Shown here one piece after another: positions 58,422 to 64,000 of a DNA stretch of 64,000 nt. The position numbers and the translations under genes are program-made. The first letter of the stretch is position 1, and each line of letters starts with the position of its first letter. The notes under the pieces are model-generated. The model saw nothing but the letters and a program-made list of their open reading frames with translations, made no database searches and had not been told where the DNA came from. Origin of the DNA: Sporomusa silvacetica DSM 10669 (lineage in GTDB: Bacteria; Bacillota; Negativicutes; Sporomusales; Sporomusaceae); contig NZ_LSLK01000053.1 in the NCBI RefSeq assembly GCF_002257705.1, positions 1 to 64,000 of the forward strand, written 5' to 3'.

Positions 58422-58564
58422 ACAAAAAAGAAATTTTAAACCGGATTGAGTTTTACGAAGAAAACTTAGAACGGGCTATTAAGACTAAGAATTCTTTGGA
58501 TATTGCGTGTTGTAAGAAGAACCTTGCTAAGTATAGAGGTATGTTGGAGAAGGTGGGGGCTTAG
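58418..58564 (+). CDS. Small helical protein, 48 aa
   Basis: ATGA overlap with the preceding gene. MNKKEILNRIEFYEENLERA and CCKKNLAKYRGMLEKVG form a coiled-coil hairpin. Function unknown. Confidence 0.55.
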   Translation: MNKKEILNRIEFYEENLERAIKTKNSLDIACCKKNLAKYRGMLEKVGA

Positions 58565-58591
58565 GCTCCCACCAGGCGGTGGGGTGAGACG

Positions 58592-59389
58592 GTGGCAGAA
58601 ACAATTTTAAGATGGCCCGGCGCAAAATGGAGATTGGCTGATTGGATAGTAAGCCAGTTACCGCCACATAAGGTTTATTACGAACCATTTTTCGGTAGCG
58701 GAGCAGTATTCTTTACCAAGCAGCCGAGCGGTACCGAAACAATCAATGATATTGATGAAAATATTGTAAATCTTTTTAGAGTTATAAGAGACTCTGCAGA
58801 CGAACTGGCACGACTAATTGAACTGACACCTTATAGCCGGAGCGAACTGCATGAATGCGAAAACATAGTTGGTAATGACATTGAGAGAGCAAGGCGCTTT
58901 TTAGTGAGAGTTTGGCAGAGTTATGGAGGCAAGACATATTGTAATACATCTTGGGCGCATGACCGGACAAATACGGTATTTAGACCAAAGTATTGGTGCA
59001 AATTGCCTGATAGGTTACTGGATGTAGTAGAACGGGTTAAGATGGCTCAAATCGAGAATATGAACGCCATTGAATTGATTGAAATGTATAACCGGGAAAA
59101 TACGCTGTTATATATTGACCCACCATACCTGAGAAACACTAGAACGCAGTTGCATTATAAGCATGAGTTTGCTGGTACCGAAGAGCATAAAGAATTGTTG
59201 CGGTTGTGTAAAAAGCATAAAGGTACCGTAATTATCAGCAGTTACGACAATGAACTCTATAACAGCGAGTTAGATGGATGGGAAAAGCGGAGTATGAGAG
59301 TAGCCACTAATAATGGTGGCAGCGCAGAAGAAGTTATTTATTTAAGCCCAAGCTGTACCATGCAAGGTAGTTTGTTTAGCTTGGGATAA
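58592..59389 (+). CDS. dam: DNA adenine methylase (D12 class)
   Basis: 265 residues from GTG 58592 behind GGGGTGAG. RWPGAKWRLADWI (SAM-binding motif, 7-19), EPFFGSGAVFF (31-41) and the catalytic DPPYLRN (about 182-188). N6-adenine methylation of a short site such as GATC. No cognate endonuclease is adjacent, so it likely protects phage DNA or regulates rather than forming a restriction system. Confidence 0.92.
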   Translation: MAETILRWPGAKWRLADWIVSQLPPHKVYYEPFFGSGAVFFTKQPSGTETINDIDENIVNLFRVIRDSADELARLIELTPYSRSELHECENIVGNDIERARRFLVRVWQSYGGKTYCNTSWAHDRTNTVFRPKYWCKLPDRLLDVVERVKMAQIENMNAIELIEMYNRENTLLYIDPPYLRNTRTQLHYKHEFAGTEEHKELLRLCKKHKGTVIISSYDNELYNSELDGWEKRSMRVATNNGGSAEEVIYLSPSCTMQGSLFSLG

Positions 59390-59408
59390 TGCCAATAGGC
59401 GGTGAGAC

Positions 59409-60314
59409 ATGGGACGGATAACAGACATATGGGACGTAGATCAATTAAGTTTCTATGAAAAAGGCGTGTATTGCCTACTTGCTAAGTATGTAGATAAAAA
59501 CGGTATATGCTGGCCGTCCCTTCGTACTCTTCAAGAGATGGGCGGCATATCCCGTCCGAAGCTTATAAAGTGCATTCAAAAACTAGATGAAGATGGGTTT
59601 GTAAAAGTATCAAAAAAGAAGTCGATTTGTGGCGATGCTGACAATAATCAGTATTATTTACCTCACTTAAAATGGGATGAAACTGTGGATAAAGGTGGTA
59701 ACCCTCATTTACTAGGTGGTAACCCTCATTTACTAGGTGGTAAACCACAGTTACCAGGTGGTAAACAGAATTTACCACAGGTGGTAAATGACATTAACCA
59801 GGGTGGTAAACCACAATTACCAGGGGTGGTAAATGACGTTTACCCTAACTATACCAATATAACTATTCCAAATAACTATTCCAATCCAACTATAGACGAT
59901 CCTGCTGGAAATAATGTGGATAACTTATACCCTTCGGGGAATGCTGCCGAGGAAACAGCAGTGACATTGACCGGTGGTGGTCAATCGTTAGAATTATCCG
60001 CTGAGTTTGATCGATTTTGGCAGGCATATCCGCGCAAGACAGGTAAGGAACGCGCATGGGAAGCTTGGCCAAGTATCTTGTCTGAGGGTTACAGGGCAAT
60101 TGATTTGGCGGTTGCTGCTGGTAAATATACCGTCAAGGTGAGAACTGAAGGAACGGCTGAGAAATTTATTAAAATGCCACATACGTTTTTGGCTGAAAGG
60201 GTTTTTGAAAAATATATGCCGCCATGTCCTAAGTGTGGTGGCAGCGGTTATCACGGTAATGAAGATGGCGAAGCAGTAGTATGCGAATGTAAAAAGAAGG
60301 TGAAACATGCATGA
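59409..60314 (+). CDS. Phage replication initiator (HTH_36 type)
   Basis: 301 residues. An N-terminal winged helix (about 12-80: FYEKGVYCLLAKYVDKNGIC, WPSLRTLQEMGGISRPKLIK) is followed by a low-complexity linker (about 92-140, GGNPHLLGG, GGKPQLPGG). The middle RFWQAYPRKTGKERAWEAW motif is shared with phage replisome organisers, and the C-terminus holds CPKCGGSG and CECKKK. The linker region carries seven DNA repeats at 59694-59847 that resemble origin iterons. It probably starts replication together with SSB, encoded directly after. Confidence 0.8.
   Translation: MGRITDIWDVDQLSFYEKGVYCLLAKYVDKNGICWPSLRTLQEMGGISRPKLIKCIQKLDEDGFVKVSKKKSICGDADNNQYYLPHLKWDETVDKGGNPHLLGGNPHLLGGKPQLPGGKQNLPQVVNDINQGGKPQLPGVVNDVYPNYTNITIPNNYSNPTIDDPAGNNVDNLYPSGNAAEETAVTLTGGGQSLELSAEFDRFWQAYPRKTGKERAWEAWPSILSEGYRAIDLAVAAGKYTVKVRTEGTAEKFIKMPHTFLAERVFEKYMPPCPKCGGSGYHGNEDGEAVVCECKKKVKHA
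59694..59847. repeat. Seven iterons inside the replication gene, candidate phage origin
   Basis: GGTGGTAA begins at 59694, 59715, 59736, 59757, 59780, 59802 and 59825, each followed by a TTACC or TTACT half, for example GGTGGTAAACCACAGTTACC. Spacing is 21, 21, 21, 23, 22 and 23 bp. Because the last three steps break the reading frame while the DNA motif is kept, the repeats are conserved as DNA and not only as protein. Confidence 0.75.
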
Positions 60315-60697
60315 ATAAAGTCATACTTGTTGGCCGCTTAGCGCAAGATCCGGAAGTGAGGTATACGCAGAGCGGCAAGGCGGTAGCTTCGTTTAACCTG
60401 GCAGTCAATCGATTCGGTGGTCAGAACAATGCGGACTTTATACCTATCGTGGCATGGGAAAAGTTAGCGGAGTCAGCCGGGAACAACATTGGCAAAGGCA
60501 GCAAGGTACTGGTTGATGGTCGGCTACAGATTCGGAGCTATGAGGCGAATGACGGCAGCAAGCGAAGAGTAGCCGAAGTTGTGGCACAGTCGATTGAATA
60601 CCTGGATAGGAAGCAGCAAGCTAGTGAGAATGGTGGAGATTTAACGGTTGATTCGTTTGGTAAGGATGTATTCCCTGACGAAGAAATACCGTTCTAG
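60311..60697 (+). CDS. ssb: Single-stranded DNA-binding protein
   Basis: 128 residues. MNKVILVGRLAQDPEVRYTQ and FNLAVNRFGG define the OB fold; IPIVAWEKLAE follows. The acidic tip DEEIPF recruits partner proteins. Shorter than chromosomal SSB, as usual for phages. Overlaps the initiator gene by four bases. Confidence 0.95.
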   Translation: MNKVILVGRLAQDPEVRYTQSGKAVASFNLAVNRFGGQNNADFIPIVAWEKLAESAGNNIGKGSKVLVDGRLQIRSYEANDGSKRRVAEVVAQSIEYLDRKQQASENGGDLTVDSFGKDVFPDEEIPF

Positions 60698-60700
60698 CCT

Positions 60701-61156
60701 ATGCTACGCCTAACAACCTCAGAAGCCCGTAAACTTGGCATAGTGGTCAACAAAAAGACTGGCAGGGCGAAGATGAAACGTAGACGGCAAGAACCAGTAG
60801 TCAAGAAAGAGCCCGGCAAGCTAACGGTAATTATCTACGACATACCACCTAGCCTGAACGATTGGCAAGGGATGCATTGGGCGGCCAGGGCGAAGATAAA
60901 GAAGCAATGGGAAAGCCTACTGATTGTGCTGCTTAGAGGCTGTAAGCGAGTTGAAAAGCCAGTGGTGAGGATTACATACTACCCAGGGATAGAAAGAAGC
61001 CGGGATAAAGATAACTATACTCCTAAGTTCATCATGGATGGGCTAAAGAAGTCAGGTGTTATCCTGGATGATAATGTGAAAGTGGTTGATTTGGATTGGA
61101 GTATAGGGCCGGTTGTAGAGTGTGGCCGGACTGAGATTGAGATTTGGGAGGGGTAA
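60701..61156 (+). CDS. rusA: RusA-type Holliday junction resolvase
   Basis: 151 residues. A basic N-terminal tail (about 1-40) precedes IPPSLNDWQGMHWAARAKIK (in part), RDKDNYTPKFIMDGLKKSG and ILDDNVKVVDLDWS. The aspartates in DKDN and LDDN are the RusA metal ligands. Cuts branched DNA late in phage replication. Confidence 0.9.
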   Translation: MLRLTTSEARKLGIVVNKKTGRAKMKRRRQEPVVKKEPGKLTVIIYDIPPSLNDWQGMHWAARAKIKKQWESLLIVLLRGCKRVEKPVVRITYYPGIERSRDKDNYTPKFIMDGLKKSGVILDDNVKVVDLDWSIGPVVECGRTEIEIWEG

Positions 61157-61159
61157 GGG

Positions 61160-62095
61160 ATGGCTAAAATTGATGATGTTGCTGGTTTAATACGTGCGAT
61201 TGGTGAACGCGATTATGCTAAAGCAAAACGATATGGCACTGTTATGGTTGCCAATGAACGGGGTGCTGGTAGGGAAAAAGCGGCAATACAACTAGAACGT
61301 TCGTTACAGACATGGGGAGCAGAAAACTCTAAACTAGTTGAACTGCCGCAAGCCATTAAATCAATGATATATAATCCCGACAAACTAAATGATTTATCAG
61401 AAATATGGTTAAGCGGCGATGTGAAAAATGCTGTTGATGGTTTTGTTATAGAGAGACAAAAAACCAGCGTTATAAGAGATGCGAGGCTGGCAGTAAGAAA
61501 TAGAATTCTTCTTGCAGGTCCACCAGGGAACGGTAAGACAACACTGGCAGGAGCAATTAGCAATGAATTAAACCTACCATTTTACGTGCTCAATTTAGCG
61601 GAAATAGTAAGTTCTTATATGGGTAAAACCAGCGGCAATATTGGTAAAATATTTGAATATGCATTCTTGAATCAATGTGTTCTATTTCTGGATGAACTTG
61701 ATGCAATAGGAAAATCCAGAGCAAGCGGAACTGATGGAAGTATTAGAGAGTATAGTTTGATAGTCAATACTTTGCTAACTTCTCTTGATCGACTACCAGA
61801 CACGGCGGTTGTTATAGGAGCAACTAATTTACCGGACCTATTAGACCCAGCAATAATAAGAAGATTTAATCTTAGGCTATGGCTAGATAATCCTAGTGCT
61901 ACGGAAATAGAGAACTACGTGACAGTATATATGGACACTCATTCTATTTGTTTTAATAGAGATTTCAAACAACTTATTGGGCAACCATGGTCAAAGATTG
62001 AAGAATACTGTATTGAACAACACAGAAACTTGATTATTGGGAAATCGGGCATAGGTACAACAGGGTGGATTGGCAAGCCGTCTAACCAGCCCTAA
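61160..62095 (+). CDS. Orphan IetA-like AAA+ ATPase in the prophage
   Basis: 311 residues. Architecture parallels the island IetA at 18820: a helical N-domain (VAGLIRAIGERDYAKAKRYG, ANERGAGREKAAIQLERSL), Walker A AGPPGNGKTT (about 118-127), Walker B CVLFLDELDAIG (about 173-184), ATNLPDLLD (about 220) and RRFNLRLWLDNPS. Shared blocks include PGNGKT, NQCVLF or RQCVLF and a terminal RRF element. No subtilase gene follows; the next genes are tiny. GGGGTAAGGG precedes ATG. It could be a decoy antitoxin, an anti-defence factor or a helicase-loader-like protein. Confidence 0.8.
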   Translation: MAKIDDVAGLIRAIGERDYAKAKRYGTVMVANERGAGREKAAIQLERSLQTWGAENSKLVELPQAIKSMIYNPDKLNDLSEIWLSGDVKNAVDGFVIERQKTSVIRDARLAVRNRILLAGPPGNGKTTLAGAISNELNLPFYVLNLAEIVSSYMGKTSGNIGKIFEYAFLNQCVLFLDELDAIGKSRASGTDGSIREYSLIVNTLLTSLDRLPDTAVVIGATNLPDLLDPAIIRRFNLRLWLDNPSATEIENYVTVYMDTHSICFNRDFKQLIGQPWSKIEEYCIEQHRNLIIGKSGIGTTGWIGKPSNQP

Positions 62096-62122
62096 CCAAG
62101 ACAAATAAGGGGGAGATGGAAT

Positions 62123-62407
62123 ATGTTAAAAGTAACTGGATATAGTGACGATAATATCGAAATTGACGGCGATATAAGAGATGAGTTTGACAGATATAAT
62201 TCTGATGGTGATTACCTAGCCTTTTCTGACGGCACGGTACTTTTTGCTAAATACGATGATAACGGTATTTGGAGATTTACGGTAATTGCCAAAGGGAATC
62301 TGTATGATAGCAAGGTTGATGGTGATGTTATGGCAGATACCGCTGATGTTATCAATTTTAAAGACGGAATCAAGTGGGTAGTATGTGGTAAAGATTTCAC
62401 AAAATAA
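62123..62407 (+). CDS. Unknown phage protein, 94 aa
   Basis: Acidic beta-rich protein (KVTGYSDDNIEIDGDIRDEF, YLAFSDGTVLFAKYDDNGIWRF in part). Similar small proteins recur in Firmicute prophages, with no known function. GGGGGAGATGG precedes ATG. It directly follows the IetA-like gene (27-bp gap), so a functional link is possible. Confidence 0.6.
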   Translation: MLKVTGYSDDNIEIDGDIRDEFDRYNSDGDYLAFSDGTVLFAKYDDNGIWRFTVIAKGNLYDSKVDGDVMADTADVINFKDGIKWVVCGKDFTK

Positions 62408-62431
62408 AATACAAATAGGAGGGCACCAGCA

Positions 62432-62587
62432 ATGAAACCATTTAACGGAAAATGCCCAGAATGTGGCGGCGAAGTAGAGTTAGTGGGCGCGGAAGATCAA
62501 GGCGATTTTGTTGTTGTCACTTACGATTGCGTGGACTGTAAAGATAGATTTACCGTGATATTTAGCAATGGGATAGTTACAGAATAA
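62432..62587 (+). CDS. Zinc-ribbon protein, 51 aa
   Basis: Read from sequence: CPECGGEVELVG then CVDCKDRFTVIFSNG, a two-knuckle zinc ribbon. AGGAGGGCACCAGC precedes ATG 62432. Function unknown. Confidence 0.65.
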   Translation: MKPFNGKCPECGGEVELVGAEDQGDFVVVTYDCVDCKDRFTVIFSNGIVTE

Positions 62588-62599
62588 GGGGGAGCGATT

Positions 62600-62665
62600 A
62601 TGGGACGAGCCAGGCGGCGTAGATGGGGAATGTGTATGCTGATGTTGAGAGGGTGCGAGCGGTGA
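62600..62665 (+). CDS. Possible 21-aa leader peptide
   Basis: ATG 62600 behind GGGGGAG gives MGRARRRRWGMCMLMLRGCE and a final Arg. Its TGA overlaps GTG 62662, so translation may be coupled to the next gene. Too short to be certain. Confidence 0.3.
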   Translation: MGRARRRRWGMCMLMLRGCER

Positions 62666-62820
62666 AATATAAATTGTCGCTAAAATTCTATGGCATTGAG
62701 GAAACTGAAACCATCGAAGCCGAGAACATGAAAGAAGCTGAAAAAGAACTGGTGCAATGGGTGCTGGAACAGGTTGACCATTGGTGCGAAGAGATTGCCA
62801 GGGATGGGGAGGAAAAGTAA
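62662..62820 (+). CDS. Small helical phage protein, 52 aa
   Basis: GTG 62662 gives MKYKLSLKFYGIEETETIEA then ENMKEAEKELVQWVLEQVDH. A start at ATG 62623 in the same frame would add 13 residues but lacks a ribosome binding site. Acidic, one beta hairpin and one helix; unknown role. Confidence 0.55.
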   Translation: MKYKLSLKFYGIEETETIEAENMKEAEKELVQWVLEQVDHWCEEIARDGEEK

Positions 62821-62934
62821 ATGCCACCAATTGAATGGGAATGTTTTCTATGGTCAGCAGTCGGCGGGCTATGGGGTGGAACTGCAGTGTTTATAATCGC
62901 AGGTGTAGTTGACTGGCTGGGGAAGAAGTCATGA
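62821..62934 (+). CDS. Tiny single-span membrane protein, 37 aa
   Basis: ATG directly after the previous TAA. One hydrophobic helix, SAVGGLWGGTAVFIIAGVVD, with a positively charged end (GKKS). Its TGA overlaps the next ATG. Unknown function. Confidence 0.55.
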   Translation: MPPIEWECFLWSAVGGLWGGTAVFIIAGVVDWLGKKS

Positions 62935-63119
62935 ACATGCTACCGATCAACCAAGAATACAAGCGCCGGCAGCGATGGGCCGAGAAACAGGAAAGAAAAG
63001 GTGATCAGATTACCGTGATTGGTCGCGCCTGTTGCGAAAAAGCAAAGATAACAGTATTCTACGACAGCACGGTAATTGCGTGTCCTGAACATAAGGCAGA
63101 GGTTATTCATAGGGCATAA
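62931..63119 (+). CDS. Small phage protein with paired cysteines, 62 aa
   Basis: Basic N-terminus (EYKRRQRWAEKQERKGDQ) then RACCEKAKITVFYD and ACPEHK. Three cysteines and a histidine could bind zinc. ATGA-coupled to the membrane peptide. Hairpin AGGGCG/CGCCCT at 63124-63144 follows. Confidence 0.6.
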   Translation: MNMLPINQEYKRRQRWAEKQERKGDQITVIGRACCEKAKITVFYDSTVIACPEHKAEVIHRA

Positions 63120-63177
63120 AGAAAGGGCGGCAATATGTCGCCCTATTGGTGTTTATTAATATGGGGGTGGGGTACAT

Positions 63178-63618
63178 ATGAATAAGAGTTGCGGCAAGTG
63201 TATCTATTGGAGTGCCAATCATTCAGAACATAAAAAGTGTAAGGATTGTAAGGAGTTAAGAAATAATTTTGTACCCAGGGACATGCTTTGCCCGGTGCCG
63301 AGCTGCCAGTCTAGCATGATATATTACAAAAAGGATGCTTACCTATGTTGCCCGGATTGCGGGACAGAGATATGGCCATTTAATTCAGAGCAGAGCGACA
63401 GCAAGAGTATTCGCGAAGAGTTTGAAAAGCAGCTGCCGTGTGATAGGAATAGTGATAAGACACGCGGAACGTTGGTAACTGTGCATAGCAAGCTTAATGG
63501 CGGTAGTAAGAGCAAGGGTAGTAAGAAGCCAGCAAAAAAGAAATCAACTACTCAGATAGATAAGGAGCTCGCGGCTTCGGGGAATAAAATTAAATACGCA
63601 AAAGTAGAAAATCCTTGA
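63178..63618 (+). CDS. Zinc-ribbon protein with basic tail, 146 aa
   Basis: CGKCIYWS, CKDCKELR, CPVPSC and CCPDCG give probably two zinc sites (about residues 5-63). A lysine/serine-rich disordered tail follows (SKSKGSKKPAKKKSTT). The first motif recurs in the partial gene at the right edge (CPNCIHWS). Last gene before a transcriptional gap. Confidence 0.65.
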   Translation: MNKSCGKCIYWSANHSEHKKCKDCKELRNNFVPRDMLCPVPSCQSSMIYYKKDAYLCCPDCGTEIWPFNSEQSDSKSIREEFEKQLPCDRNSDKTRGTLVTVHSKLNGGSKSKGSKKPAKKKSTTQIDKELAASGNKIKYAKVENP

Positions 63619-63912
63619 AATAAACTTGACAAAGTGGTATATTGGGCATAGAGACGATACCTTATCTAGTTTACATAAGATTGAACCAATGACCAGCTTA
63701 ATTGCTGGTCTGTTTTTATTTGCTTACCAGGGCCGCTAAATGGTTCCTCCTTTCCGGTTTGGCGGCCAAAATATATGTTTTGCTAGGACACAAGGAGGGT
63801 TTAAAACCCTATAAATACTGGGTTTGTAGGCTGTCAATGTAAAGATATGAGTAATATATGCCAAGCGCCCTTCGGGGCTCTTTTTTATGTCCAAAAAACA
63901 GGAGGCGATACC
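63619..63912. other. Gap with promoter-like and terminator sequences
   Basis: TTGACA at about 63626 with a TATATT or TAGAGA downstream could be a promoter. Hairpins GACCAGC/GCTGGTC plus TGTTTTTATT (63691-63720) and AGCGCCC/GGGGCT plus six T (63864-63886) are good terminators. This probably separates early and late operons of the prophage. Confidence 0.55.
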
Positions 63913-64000
63913 GTGTCCAAGAATGGCTGTGACTATTACCATGCGAGAGAGCCTAAAGATAAGCAGAACTGCCCCAACTGCATTCATTGGAGCGGTACTC
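63913..64000 (+). CDS. Partial zinc-type protein at the right edge
   Basis: GTG 63913 behind CAGGAGG gives MSKNGCDYYHAREPKDKQNC then PNCIHWSGT, cut by the window edge. The CPNCIHWS motif parallels CGKCIYWS in the preceding gene. ATG 63887 in another frame lacks a ribosome binding site. Confidence 0.5.
   Translation, partial: MSKNGCDYYHAREPKDKQNCPNCIHWSGT

Larger units (their letters stand above)
47036..64000. mobile_element. Left part of a temperate prophage inserted behind groEL
   Basis: The block begins with a minus-strand integrase and continues through a lysogeny switch, recombination and replication genes. It runs off the right edge before any terminase, portal or tail gene. The left attachment site must lie between 47036 and 47088 (ATGGTCACATTTTAGTCACA region), but without the right end its core cannot be fixed. 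Gene density, short overlaps and small orphan zinc proteins fit a siphophage of Firmicutes. Confidence 0.85.

Noticed and set aside
58592..59389. Restriction-modification system
   Set aside because: A D12 adenine methylase is present but no endonuclease gene is adjacent, so it is called an orphan phage methylase.
59694..59847. CRISPR array
   Set aside because: Repeats are contiguous at 21-23 bp without unique spacers and lie inside a coding gene; iterons fit better.
62600..62665. Functional regulatory leader peptide
   Set aside because: Kept only as a possible translated frame; there is no attenuation structure or biased codon run to support regulation.

Overview
The window fits a spore-forming, Gram-negative-type (diderm) Firmicute of the class Negativicutes, most likely a Sporomusaceae relative (Pelosinus or Sporomusa type). 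An alpha/beta-type small acid-soluble spore protein and a GerM-domain lipoprotein point to sporulation. An LptF/LptG-type lipopolysaccharide-export permease points to an outer membrane. HrcA/CIRCE control of groESL and an NdoAI/NdoA toxin pair are typical of Firmicutes. This placement is inferred from gene content; no 16S rRNA is present.

Three regions differ in base composition and logic. (1) Positions 1 to about 22,770 form an AT-rich accessory island. It holds scars of mobile elements (IS21-like ends, an IS200/REP-type transposase remnant, and four 3' remnants of a large serine recombinase) interleaved with cargo. Six copies of one inverted-repeat terminator recur, either just behind a recombinase remnant or behind a short CCTTTGTCAG repeat, and each is followed by new cargo except the one at 14602, which is followed by another remnant. 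The cargo includes a DUF5710/HNH protein, a HEPN-type protein, an Abi-alpha protein, a four-gene operon (DUF4268 PD-(D/E)XK-like protein, small partner, class 3 lipase, HNH-like protein) and an IetAS-like AAA ATPase plus subtilase pair with its own regulator. It reads as a defence island grown by repeated insertions. A 307-bp copy of the yyaL 5' region at 7843 and the intact gene at 22770 bracket the right two thirds.

(2) Positions 22.8 to 47.0 kb are ordinary chromosome: yyaL, ferritin, motAB, an envelope-glycan operon (GtrA, glycosyltransferases, PAP2 phosphatase, LptF/G), acpS-nnrDE, ndoAI-ndoA, a ComEC-like lipoprotein, AMIN-amidase, GerMN, a thiL-tsaE gene fusion with tsaB and rimI, ssp, tsaD, a PdtaS/PdtaR-type histidine kinase and ANTAR regulator, and groES-groEL. 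A cluster of DnaA-box-like sequences lies between tsaD and the kinase.

(3) From just behind groEL to the end is the left part of a prophage: integrase on the minus strand, three minus-strand accessory genes, a repressor/Cro switch with three direct-repeat operators, a run of tiny zinc-binding proteins, a recombination module (SbcC/Rad50-like ATPase, RecT, MBL-fold protein), a Dam methylase, a replication initiator carrying seven DNA-level iterons, SSB, RusA, and an AAA ATPase clearly related to IetA of the island but without a protease partner. The window ends before packaging and structural genes.
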